From the NCBI GenBank assembly GCA_038496445.1, contig JALMLS010000220.1, positions 124,001 through 188,000 of the forward strand: a stretch of 64,000 nucleotides of DNA. The letters are read 5' to 3'. Both the position numbers and the translations under genes were made by a program. Positions 1-11,488 of the stretch are shown here, piece by piece. The notes beneath the pieces are model-generated. The model saw only the letters and a program-made list of their open reading frames with translations, made no database searches and was not told the DNA's origin. This DNA is from Trichosphaerium sp. ATCC 40318. Its lineage: Eukaryota; Discosea; Flabellinia; Trichosidae. The number at the start of each line of letters is the position of its first letter. Positions within the stretch are counted from its first letter, which is position 1.

Positions 1-2732
1 AAATAACTACAATTAAAGCTTTTATTCACTGAAAATTTCTCATCTTCACCGTAAATTTACGTGTCAGTTTAATTGTTTAGTACATTGTCTATAATTTAAA
101 GTGTTAATTTATTGTATTTTAGATGTTATAGATAATAATACAAAAACAGTTTTAAGTATTCTTTGGAGTATTATCCAAGTTGCTTTGTTGAATAACGTAG
201 TCGTTGACTCATTTACGGGGCAAGTGGCTCTACTAAAGTGGACTCAAAACGCTCTTAAAGAATTTAAAGGTATTGACTTTAAAGCTATTATAGCCGTAGT
301 AGTGCGTCCTCCTTAGGTATTTACATAGGTTGTCAAGTGCAGTCTTTTAATTCACCTTTATGGGCAACTGGATTACCTTTTATTGGACTGATTCACAAGT
401 TTTGTCCTGCAGCTATGCCTAGAATTGTTTTTGATGCTCTTTCAGCTAATGAGAGCGAGACTCATATGCAAGTAGCAATGGCAATAGCTAAAAAAGTACG
501 ATCTTTGTCCACAATTTATTTTTCTGACGTACTTTTAATCAGGCTTTCAATGTTCCACACCTACTATTTAAGGAAGATATAGTTTCTCCTGATAAAAAAA
601 TAGTGGGCTTGTGGGTAGCAGAATTCTACTGGGCAACATCTAGAGTAGATACAAAGGACGTTGCAGTAGCAGTACGCGGAAAACCCAATTTTATTTCTTC
701 ATTGAGCTCTTACACTTTATCAAGATAAGCTCTCCCAGCTCACTTACGCGTGAAATTAAGCACGTAGAGACGGTTCAGGAAGCGACACCTGTAAGTAGGG
801 AGTTGAATGAGGTAAAGGTGCCTGAACCAAAACAAGACGAAGTAAAAACTAGTGAACCAGAAACTGATAACCAAAAAGTATCCTCTAAGAAGCCTCTTGT
901 TCATCGTAACAAGCAACCTCTTACAGAAAGTACTGGTCACGCACCACGTTCTATAATACCTCAAGATGTGATGAATCAAGTGAGGATAGACATGTCACCT
1001 AATACAAAAAAGCAAGGTAGAAGACATGCAAGGAAACAGCTCGATTTGAGGCAGCCAGCTATAAACAAGAAAAAAAAGCGCAAGAGTGTCTCAGCAGTTG
1101 CAAGAAATAGAAGAATTAGGAGTGATAATAATGTAGTAACAGCTAAAGTTACTCTATCAGATAGCAAAGGAAATAACAAGGTTGCTGTACAACAAGAAGT
1201 TGTTGTAAAGCAGAAAAAAAAAGCTAAAAAGAAAGGTTCTGAAGCTGGTTTCTTTAATCAAGTTGATAGTCTACTACTATCTGAAGTATCAGATGCTCTA
1301 AGAAATAGAGATGATGCAAGTACGTTAAGAACTTTTATTATTGCTTTTAACAGAGTACTAAACGAAAAAAACCAAAAAAAATAGGTTTCAATGGATCATG
1401 TAGTTTGAGGAGTATTGACGAGATATCTCTTGCTGAAAGTAGTTTTGGTGAAACACAAAAGACTATGGAAACCGCTGTTCAATCATCACTTGATAATATG
1501 GATGTATCAAAGCAACGTGTTGTAGAAAAGTATGGTTCAAAACCAGAAAAAAATGAGAATGTGCCTTTATCAAAGAAGATTGAGAGTCCTTCCCGGTCGC
1601 AAAAGATAGAACAACTAAGAAGTGCTTTAGTATCACAAGTTTCAGGATTAGCAGTTAACGTAAGTTTCTAGCTAGTCTACAATTCACAAAACAAGATTTC
1701 GTGCTAACACTTTTATTTTTTTGTTCAAGCCAAGTTGGCATGCTGACTGTTTTAGGTTCCTAACTCTTACTCTAAAGGAAAATCAAAAAAGCATAAAAAA
1801 CCTTCTGTGGATAATAATAAACGTCTAGCATCATCAAAACGACCACTGCCAGAGCTTTTAAATAACACAGATGTGCGTCAAATACGACAACTTAAACTGA
1901 CTTTTTGATTGATAGGACGAGGTTGAGCAGTTGAAAGTACACTTCTCGAAGCACCTTGTTCAATTGAATGATTTCATATCATATTGCAACAAACTAATTG
2001 AAAGTAAAGAGAAACTACCATCACTCTCTGATGAGTTTCACGTACACAGACGGAAATTCTTAAAACTCAATGAGATTATGAAACAGCTTCTTTCTCTTAG
2101 TGTACAAGGTCCTCAAGCTTCCCAATATAATGAAGTGAAGAAAAATTGGACACATGTACTTCGTGAATATAGGAGAAGGCTTTCAGAGGCACAAGCAGAG
2201 AAAAAAGAAAGAAATCAGGACAAGGTGCGTCAAAAAAAAAAACTTACAAAAACTTCTTTTTTTTTGCTCACTTATGTTGATAGAACAACATTAAAAATAT
2301 AACAGAGCGTATTTTGGATATAAAGAAAAACGTAGGAGCTTTTGATAGTATAATCAATAAGATTGAAACAATGGTAATGCCTACACTTTAATCAAAAAAA
2401 CCCCCTTTATTTTGAATCTTTTTGACACTTTTTTTGTAGCTTGATGATAGTTTCGATATTAGCAATAAGGAGTTATATGCAAGTAAATTCCAGGAGGCAA
2501 TTTTAGCATTAAACCAAACACGATCTATTAGTAACGAGTACGTCAAAAGTAATGTGCAACGAGAAAATAGTGCATCTTTCTTATTTTTTGTAGACTTGGT
2601 GCTATAAACTCTTCTCAAGCCCGAAGAGCTACAAAATACGCCAAACAAACAACAAACATGCTAGCTCATCGATGGAAGGCTGTAGTAAGACGCTATAAAA
2701 CATCAATACAACAGGAAAGTCAATTTCTTTGA
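1..2732 (+). CDS. Tandem calponin-homology domain protein, 3' part (5' end outside window)
   Basis: The first exon (123-295) covers the end of one calponin-homology (CH) domain (KTVLSILWSIIQ) and the start of a second (LLKWTQNALKEFKGIDF). A 47-nt intron follows, then the CH2 core (LPFIGLIHKFCP, 343-495). Another intron leads to AFNVPHL and EEDIVSPDKKIVGLW, the usual CH2 end in alpha-actinin, spectrin and filamin. Tandem CH domains normally bind F-actin in the cortex. After the CH pair comes a Lys-rich, low-complexity stretch (about 728-1354), then helical, charged exons that look like a rod or coiled coil. The last exons are joined by a GTACGT intron (2540-2595) and end in SQFL then TGA. Several middle junctions (around 1355-1410, 1660-1760, 2225-2300) were not resolved. 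What I see is CH2 plus a rod; the actin-binding role is from the family. It lacks clear spectrin repeats or EF hands, so the exact family member is unknown. Confidence 0.72.
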
Positions 2733-3174
2733 AACCACAGAATGTCATCAAAATCTTGTTACAACTCTCTTCTTTTTTTGTTGGTATGTTTTTTCCTAAC
2801 ACTGCGTAGGCTAAAAGCACACAAGATACTCAAAAGTAGTAAAATAGAAACCAATTACAGGCGTTTTTTGAACCTGTTCCAAAAGTGGCACAAGTGTACC
2901 GGCCGATGTAAATAGTTGTAAAAGGGAATAGTAGAGCGTGTGGGGGTGGGGTGGGAAAGTACAGCAGAAATAATACGCAAGAACTCTTTGTTACCTGTCG
3001 TAAAAACAATAAAACCTTTTTTTGTCCGCTATCTTGGCTACAACTTGGTTTAATTAGGCAGCTTGTGACAGAAGTCATTTTACGTGGTTGTATATTTTTG
3101 TACATAATGAAATGAAAAGACCAAATAAATACTCCACTGGGCGTTAATTGGGTTGCTAGAGCTGAAACGGACGT
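2733..3174. other. Intergenic region between the CH-domain gene and the SH2-like gene
   Basis: I see no gene here. The stretch is AT-rich with poly-T runs and one G-rich patch near 2939-2957 (three runs of three or more G). It should contain the terminator of the upstream gene and the promoter of the next one, but no recognisable signal stands out. Confidence 0.5.
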
Positions 3175-6100
3175 ATGGCACAACGTATAAACCAGTTGCG
3201 GTCAGAAGCCTTTCAATGGTGGGACCAATGCTTTAAACAAGCCCAGGTTTGTATTGAACGGTCTCTTGCTGTTATAACCGCGTATTTAGGAGGTTCCGCT
3301 TAGTACGTTTATGGCCCAGGACCCTTGTCTTGCACGCAATGACGTATGGGCGTCGTCGTTGATAGCATACAACGTGTGTGCAGGTACGTTATTATTTAGG
3401 CAATTACACCAAAATCCCTTCAAAGTAAAACACGCAAGCCCTTAGACGTTTAGCAGTATTTTTCCGGTTTATTAACGTTTTTGGAAGGCAATTACAAAAG
3501 AATTGTGAAAGTCGAAACGTGGGCTACTTTATATCAGTGTTATGGTAGTGGAGCGAACTGTATTGCTTCTGTACGTCCTATAGGAAATTTAGACGTTGTT
3601 TTACATTTAAACCACACAGACGTTATTTACTATGAATATATGGTGTATAACGCTAACGCTAGTTTATAGTTAAAAAACTTGTACAGTTTACCTTATTTTC
3701 ATGGCTTTCTTTGTCAAAAAGACGCCATAAAATTGCTTAACACGCAGTGGTGCGAAAAACCACCTCAACCAGGCAATTTTTTCGCATACACCGAAACTGG
3801 AAAACAAATAACCCTGGGTACGCATTAAAAGTCGTAATAGCACTGTACGAGCCACAGGATGCGAAAACCAAACGTTTCGTAGTTTCTTTATTTGACTGTT
3901 TTCTTTTTTTGCTTCAATCTACAAATCGGTTTACGTGTTATGAGCATATGCTGTGGTTTTAGTTAACCTGAAAACGGAAATGGTTTACACCTATTTGGGT
4001 TTTGAAGTTTATTTTTGGTCTTTTTTTAGCATATTTGGATAGAGATATGATTGGACAAACATGGGAAATACCTATGGTTAATGGTTATTTTCTTGGTAAT
4101 GCGTCAAAGTATTTTTCTTCTCTTGATGAGCTAGTACAAGCAAACATGACGGAATTACTTTATTCACTTGAGTTTCCAATAGTAAAACACAGGTACACCT
4201 TCTTTTAAACGCTTATTTTTCTTCTCTACATAACCTTTATATGGTCGGTATGTTTGTACTATCATTTGCTTGTGACTGTATCGTTTAGACGCTAACATGT
4301 GTCCAAAAAAAAATTTATTGCATTTTTTTTTGTTTCACGTTCGAGCTCTTTCTGAGATTCTGTGTTTTTCTTAGGCTATTTTTCACAAACCTTACACGTC
4401 AGAAAGCTGAAGAGATTGTATCAAATGACCCAGAATCTGAACCACGTGTAACAGTATTTAGATTCAGTTCAAGAAAAAGCTCAATAGCAATTACATTCAG
4501 AAACGGAGATTCACTTGGCCATAGTTTATTCTCTTATGAACCTAGAGATCAAAATGGACTAATGACAGCTCTTCAGCTTCAATATGTACCTCTAGAAGAC
4601 CTCATATTCCCATTCTCTATCGATCATCTGCTGTCTTTTGTCGAAAAGTCTCCTTTACATCGAGAGATTGCTACTATTGAGTTACTTGATTATTTAATGA
4701 TTCAGTTGGATGTTACTACATTACAACGTGTTACATCTGCTCTTGCTACATTATCTGAGGGTCAAGCTTGTATACGTGTATTTAGAGATAGACAAGATTG
4801 GATACGAAAGCGTTGTGAGTTTCAAGATCCTCTGTTAGATGAAGTTATGGGTGATATGGAGGATATCATAGAAAACTTATTGGTACACAGAAAACAGTTA
4901 TTGCAAAAATTCATGAATTTTTTTTTGGTTCTATTTTTCTTGCGCTTATACTTGTTTCTTTCGTATAGGCTGGTACTCCAAAGATAACTAATATGTTGGT
5001 TGAATTGAATAACGTTTATCCTACATTTAAATCTGCAATTCAAAGAGCTGAAGAAGCAGGTAACCTTTTTATTCTTATCGACAAAAAAAACCCTGTAATT
5101 GACCTACAACATGCACTGTTTTCTTCTGTATTTACATCTTTTTTAGGAAGGTACATACACGTATCTGATTGCGCTACTGCGCATGCACAGCAACTTCAGA
5201 TAAAAGCAAAAGAAGCAGCTGCACAAGGTGGGAATAGCCACCCGGATGAAGCACATATTCTAATAGATGAAGAAGCAAGAATTAAAGCTGCACTTCTTCT
5301 TGCTCAAGAGAAAGAGCAAGACGCAAAAAGTAAGCGTGAACTTGCTAAGAATGCAGAACACGCATTGAGAAAGGCTTTGGATGATCTAAAAATAAAAGAA
5401 GACGAATATGAACGCAAAACAAAAGAGCTAGCCATGGTACTTACCAAACTTTATTTATTATTTGTCTTCTTCTCACTTATGATAAATAGCTTGCACGTGC
5501 TGAACATACAAGAGGTATTGCACAAGATCAATTGGACAACCACCTTGCTGGTAAGGTTATTGCTTCTTTTTCTTATGAATTGTATTGATTTCGTGGTAAA
5601 TTATAACTTCCTTTCCACAGCTGATACAGCAGTTTTACAACAAGCAAAGTCCACCTTTTTTGCGGCTATGGCATGTGCTGAAAAGTCACGTAAACTAGCC
5701 GATGAAGCGAGTGCATCAGCGCAAGAGAGGAGAACTAATCTACGTAATGTGCGGTTATCAATAAGTAGAGCAAGTGAAACAAGGAGACGAGAAAGAGAAT
5801 CATTTCAAGTCCAAAGAGTATGACTAAGCGCCTTTACACATTAAAACTTATTCTGTTGTACCTTTTGCTTATCATCTTTAGGATGCTCCAAGTGTTGTAC
5901 AAGCAAATGAGGAAGCTCAAAGAGCTCACTCACAAGCAACAAAAATGTGTAAAGAAGCAGTTAGTGCTATGGATCTTGTTCATGCACATTTATTATCTCT
6001 TGAAGGAAAACTAATGGAAGCAAAACAAACGATTGAACATGACTTTGGCCACGTAAGTTCTTATTTTCAATACCTACATACAAAAAAAACTGACACCTTG

Positions 6101-7968
6101 AGTCAACTTTGACCAACTCGAGTTTGTTTTGGAGTACATTTGCAATGAGAGTTTCTTCCCAAAAAATCGAAACTTCTTTTTTTTGTTTTTGTTTTAAAAG
6201 AAACATCTGCTGGTTCCTTGTTACTTAAAGATGTATTAGTGGTGGTTGGCTAAAGAATACAATAAAATCAAGACATATATAACAAACAACAGCCCTGATC
6301 CTTATGCTCTTGCAAAAGAAATGAAACCACGTGTTCTAGTACATAACATAGATGTACCAACTCCAAACGCTATTCAAGATAATTATCAAACATCTACTCA
6401 AGACAACAACAGTGGTTACATAAACTTCCGTACAACCTCAGAGTTAACTGCTCCAAATCCACATAATCTCCCACCCGCAAATCCTTTGGCAGGAAGCACA
6501 GATATACAAGGACGTGAGAGTAAGTCAAGTGAACCACTGAGAAGAGAACTTTCAGCTGAGAGAATGGAAGCACTTTTGGGTTCTCTTAAGGATAGTGATT
6601 CATGGTCTGATTCTGGTGATTCAGTAGGTAGTTTACCTGGTACTCAAAAAACAATAGGATATGAACCAGTAAACGTAAACAACGTACGTACACATACAAA
6701 CGTTAAAAATTTTTTAATTTTTTTTTCCTTCTTTTTTCTTACTTTCTAATCTTCTATTTTAGGCACCTGTACCAGGATCAAGTGAAGCTGTACCTAGATT
6801 ACCAAGACTTCACCCATTAAGCTCAGAAATGATAAGTGATGAAAATAGTAGATTATCACCACACGAAGGATTAAGGTCTTCCCGTACCATTAATTCTCGT
6901 GTTTCAAATCAGAATCTATATGATACCCCTCCAAATAACTATGAGCAACCAAGCCATTTCAACGACAATAGAATCGGTGATACACCAAGGATGCAGCAAC
7001 AGTGGCAACGTCAAACTAGTGGTTATAATAATACAAGAGGTAATCAAACAGGTGGTGCCGCAAGCGTTATGAGCAGTAGTAGTGGGAGTACAAATGACTT
7101 TAATAGTCATTTAAAAATAGATAAACATCCTCACGAGAACTCAACGTATTCAAGCAATAATAGGTTACACAGCTCAAGCAGTGCAAGTAATAGACTTGCT
7201 ACAAACACTGGCGCTTCATCAAGCACGCCATTACATAGAAACGACTTCAACAGAAGCCGAGAAGATAACCCTTCTTATCCTTCTAACTCTATATCTAGTC
7301 CTAGACCTACAGGTCCTGAAGATGAATCAACGTGGCAACACGGTGTACCTAACTTATCTCTAAAAGCATCTAGATTGGAAGCATCAGATTCTAGTGAAGC
7401 TAATCTTCACGGATACTCTGATGTACTTCATACTGAAGTACAAAGCAGGAGTAGCAGTAAAATGGGATTCGATGAGATGTCTCATGACTTAACAATACCT
7501 GCTGAACTCGCATCAGATGGTGCACCAGTTAGACCGACTTACTTTCGTGCTGCATCTGTCTCAAACGTCCAGCTACCTGGTCAACCACTTGGCACTGCAG
7601 ATTATAATAACAGGACTCTGAGTTACTCAGCTCGTGCTGGTGGCTCTGCTATATCACCTGGAGGTGTATGCATTCCTGAAGAGAGGTCTGTAAGTTCATC
7701 AGGAGAGGAAGAACTCTATCAGACGTTGAACGCTAGTCAGCATGGTTCTGGTGAGGTTAATACAACATTGAGACCTCTTGGTACTTCACCTGAACCTTCT
7801 TATCCTATTCAACATCGCGCAAGACAACCAGAGCCTTTGGGTTTAAGAAAGGACTCTTATGGTGATAGTGGTGATGATAGGAAGAAGAAAAAGAAGAAGG
7901 AAAAAATTAAGAAAAAGAAAATAGGCAAGAAGAAGAACTCGAAGCTTGCAAAGTTTTTCAAGGTGTAA
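3175..7968 (+). CDS. Large coiled-coil protein with SH2-like segments and a basic tail
   Basis: A likely ATG at 3175 opens a helical first exon, probably spliced from 3246 to 3454. Following exons contain IYYEYMV and GYFLGNASKYFSSLDELVQ, which resemble the second half of an SH2 domain. A further exon (4375-4910) has LTRQKAEEIVSNDPE, FRFSSRKSSIAITF and SLGHSLF, resembling an SH2 FLVRFSS core. Two degenerate SH2-like units are therefore possible. Residues encoded at 4980-6050 form long Ala/Glu/Lys/Arg-rich helices, probably coiled coil. Exons at 6240-6690 and 6763-7968 are low-complexity Ser/Asn/Pro-rich and end in a strongly basic tail (KKKKKKEKIKKKKIGKKK). The intron at 6685-6762 begins GTACGT. 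No catalytic domain is visible, so an adaptor or scaffold is the most I would infer. The SH2 reading is tentative, the first exon is uncertain, and some middle junctions (5440-5630, 5820-5880) were placed by frame only. Confidence 0.6.
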
Positions 7969-8290
7969 ACAGCCAAATGAGTTATTACTCTCTTGTGTAT
8001 ATATTACCATATACACTTGTGTCAACAATTTCTGTACACTATCATTATAAAGAAACCCAACAGCTTGTACTTGTATCAATAGAAAAAAAGTAAAAAAATA
8101 ATACACTTTCTTGTTACGTTTTTCAATCACTTTTTTTCATAAAAACACTGTTTTGTTAATAGTGTTTGTACACTACGCCTTTAACGAATTGCTTGTGCTG
8201 GTCTAGAGCTTTAAGTCACAAACCTCGTTTAAGCCATGTTTAGGAAAGTTAACCGTTGGAGGAGCTTCTTGTATTCAAGTTCATATCAAA
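7969..8290. other. Intergenic region upstream of the membrane PARG gene
   Basis: There is no convincing reading frame. AT-rich sequence with T-runs follows the stop codon of the upstream gene. The start codon of the next gene lies immediately after. Confidence 0.5.
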
Positions 8291-11189
8291 ATGTCGACTG
8301 AGAATATGAGAACAACGCTTCACTCTGTATTGTTAGCGATAATTTTCAGCATTTCAGTTTTATTCTTGTTTAACATAAAATACACTCTATTCGCTGATGA
8401 CTCTGTACGAACAAGACCAGTTTAAACTTTTAAAATTACCAATCTTTTTTATTGTTTCAAAAAAGTCGCTTACTTTTCAATCAAATGTAGGCCGCTTATT
8501 TTGTACGATCTGGTAGAACCAATTACGCAAAAATCTCGCGACAATATATTCATACTTTAGCATTCTTGGGATTACTCACTCTTCTATGCTGTGGTGTTGT
8601 CTATGAACCAAATACGGCGAAAGCGAGAATAGCCAGAATGAAAAGAGAGCTCGCCGAGTTTAAATCAAAATCACGTGCGGTACGTATGAATACATTTTAT
8701 TTTTGCTAAATCACGTGTTTTTAACCGTCATTTTGTGGTAACTGAAATTTTAATCATAGAAGAGGAACCAAGACGAAGATGGAAAAGAAGAGGTAGAAGA
8801 AGAAGAAAAAGAACAAAAAGAACAAAAAGTTGTTTTGAAACCGCCACCTAAGAAGAAAAGAATGCCAAAGGGTCTGAGAAGGGTTACTTCTATGAGAGCA
8901 CCAAAACGTACACGTTCTGTAACTGTACCAGATGAAAGGGTACCTAGCTCTGGGTTTACATCTCCTTCGGTTTTATTGGAGCGTGTGATGGCAAAATCTT
9001 TGGATAAACGTCTTGAAACATTTATAGTGCGGAATGTTTCCTTTTCGCTTGTCTTACAGTTTGAATTTTAGACTGAGGTATATCATTCAGATACAACAAA
9101 TCGAGATGAATCAACGCATGAATACAAAACAGAGATAGGTATGATACTTTGAATACTTTGAAGTGAAAACAAACTTTCGATTACTTACTTTTTTTCCTCA
9201 GAGAGGTGGAGAACAATCATTCCAGATAGCTTCTTTAAGGTAATTTACAGTTGTATATCCTAAATTCCTCTTCCCGTTGCAGAAATATCTTGTGTTTTAT
9301 TTCGGTTTGAGAACAGTAACAGGGAATTTGGATGAATACTGTGAAAGGTGAAAGTTTTTTTACTAATTTTTTCAAAGGAGAATGGACCTTTCCACGTGAT
9401 GATGCATGTTCTCGAAACGCATGATGAAAATTACACATATAATAACTTACACGAGCTGTTACCAGGTGGTGGTTCATTTGAAATGTACGACAAAGGCGAA
9501 AACCAAAAAAGAAAAAAAAACCAAAAGAAGAACAATTCTCATTTTTTTCATCTCGACGTGTTGATAACTAACTTCGTTCTTGCTTTTTTCCAGAACAAAA
9601 CGTGATATTTTTGGTGTGATGATACAAGCATTTCTAAATAAGTTACTTCTTCATGACACAGATAGAAATCTAAAAAGATTGGGTGTTTTTGATCCAAGTC
9701 ATTCTCTTGTTGCTCCAAAAAACAGACAACTCCTTATGACTTTTATCAACTACTTCACGTGTATTTCAGATTGTGCTACTTGCGATGAAACTTTTCTTGA
9801 TAAGAAAGTAACATACGAACTCGCTCTGATTAAAGAAACAACAGAGTGGTCGGAAGACAACTCAAATTTCAGAGAGTTGAACTTTTGCGAAGAAAAACGT
9901 GGAGTTGAAGCTTTTTAGTACGCAGAAAATTACCCACCTCATAGATTTTGTGTACTCACCCCTAACCTTCCATAGCGATGCTACGAAGGTTAACTTTGCT
10001 GATTCTAACCCTGGCGGAACTATTTTGGAATCTGGAATTGTACGTAAAACCAAGGATGGTTTTGTTGTTGACTCTCTGACTTAACAATGCTAACTTTTGC
10101 TTTTGTAGCAATGGCTACGAGAGGAAATTCTACATTGTATTTTCCCTGAGCTTCTTCTTACTACACTGATAGTATCCAGGATTCATGATGAGTACGTGAT
10201 ATGGCTTTTTCTTAATCTAAAGCTTAAGGATGCGGTCACGTGACGTATCGAGTGGAGCGTTAGACACTCTAAAAGTCACGTACTAAACGTCATTGTTGTC
10301 GCCAAAAGCTATAAGGTAGTGTGTGACCGTTTCCTTAAGCTTCTTGTGTTTGAGTACACTGTCGTGTATGAACTGGTATCAACACTTTTTATTTAGTGAA
10401 GCTATTATTGTGAATGGTCTTACACGTGTAAGTGATTACACTGGATTTAATAAGACTTTCAATGTTGGGCGTGTGTACTCAGACAGTCAACACTCATCAG
10501 AAAGCGTTCTGTACATTGATGGTGCCTTCACTTTGTTAAGGAGATAAAATGCTTACCTTGTTTACTTAGCGATAATTGGTGGCGTTAGGAATGTTACTGA
10601 TCTTGATAGGGAGCTCAATAAAGCATTCATTGGGTTTTCTAAGTGTAAAACTGAGTCTATTGCAACTGGAAATTGGGGATGTGGAGCATATTGTGCGCTT
10701 TATTCTTCCCATCAAGAAATCCTTCATTTAAGTGTTTACAAACAAAAATATCGTTTCATGATCACGTGAAAACGAAGGTATTAATATATATTAGCTGGAA
10801 ATAGGAACCTCAAGGCTATAATACAACTAATGGCGGCTGCAAAAGGTACTTAAAATTAAAAAATGAAAACTTCAAAACAAAAATCAAAGTTCTGTGAAGT
10901 GCTTTTATACACCTTGTTTGGATATATTCGTTCATGTAAAGGCGTTTATTTGTCTAATATTGGTTGTATAGCGGGTAAAAATCTAGAATACGCATCTTTT
11001 GGTGACGAGAAATTGGAAATCAAGCAATTGAATGACTTGCATCAATTGCTTCTAAGCAGAGATATCAAGACTTCTCAAGTGTATGATGCTCTTAAGTCTA
11101 TTGCTGACAAAGGTGACATCACTACTGAAAAGCGTACAGTATTTAGTGTAGTTGAGTATTTGATGAACCAACAAAGCCAAAAAAAATAA
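8291..11189 (+). CDS. Poly(ADP-ribose) glycohydrolase with N-terminal transmembrane segments
   Basis: PARG removes poly(ADP-ribose) from proteins. The N-terminus from ATG 8291 has one hydrophobic helix (LHSVLLAIIFSISVLFLF). After an intron there is a second (HTLAFLGLLTLLCCGVVY), then an acidic/basic Lys-Glu-rich linker (8760-9020). The PARG domain follows: a helical region (9598-9890), KVNFADSNPGGTILESGI, the acidic pair REEIL after an intron (about 10039-10107), LIVSRI, then AIIVNGLTRVSDYTGF. Next come RELNKAFIGF, ATGNWGCGAY, LKAIIQLMAAA and FCEVLLYTLFG, with a C-terminus ending at TAA 11187. Order and spacing match metazoan PARG. Two oddities in the signature loop: GGG reads GGT, and about three extra residues (WLR) sit between the Gln and the Glu-Glu pair. 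Activity may be reduced. One gene is inferred because the PARG part has no start of its own; two fused-looking neighbours cannot be excluded. A long intron (about 10192-10397) holds a TCACGTGA site. Confidence 0.82.
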
Positions 11190-11358
11190 GAGCTGATCTT
11201 AACAACAAAATGTGAAAAGAGATCTCATAAAATAAAATGCTGGAAAAAAGTTACAAGACCCAAAAAGTGAAACAGTGTAAGCTCACGGCCACTCTATCAT
11301 GCACGTGAATAAAAAGACATCGTCGAACCAATACAAGTTCAACAATATGATGCCTAGG

Positions 11359-11447
11359 GACTGACTAAATGTGACCTATCACAAAATCTGTACCTGAACA
11401 AAATTATTCCCGTGACTGACTAAATGAGACTTGTCAAAAAATCTATA
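11359..11447. repeat. Imperfect 34-bp direct repeat upstream of the RCC1 gene
   Basis: Two copies, at 11359-11392 and 11414-11447, both begin GACTGACTAAATG and share most later positions. They lie within 130 nt upstream of the ATG at 11489, so they may be promoter elements, or simply a small duplication. Confidence 0.6.
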
Positions 11448-11488
11448 TTAATAGCAGTTGTCATCAACTTATCGCTTAGTTTATTATA

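Noticed and set aside
2939-2957. G-rich run as a possible G-quadruplex
   Set aside because: Only three runs of at least three G are present; a fourth is lacking.
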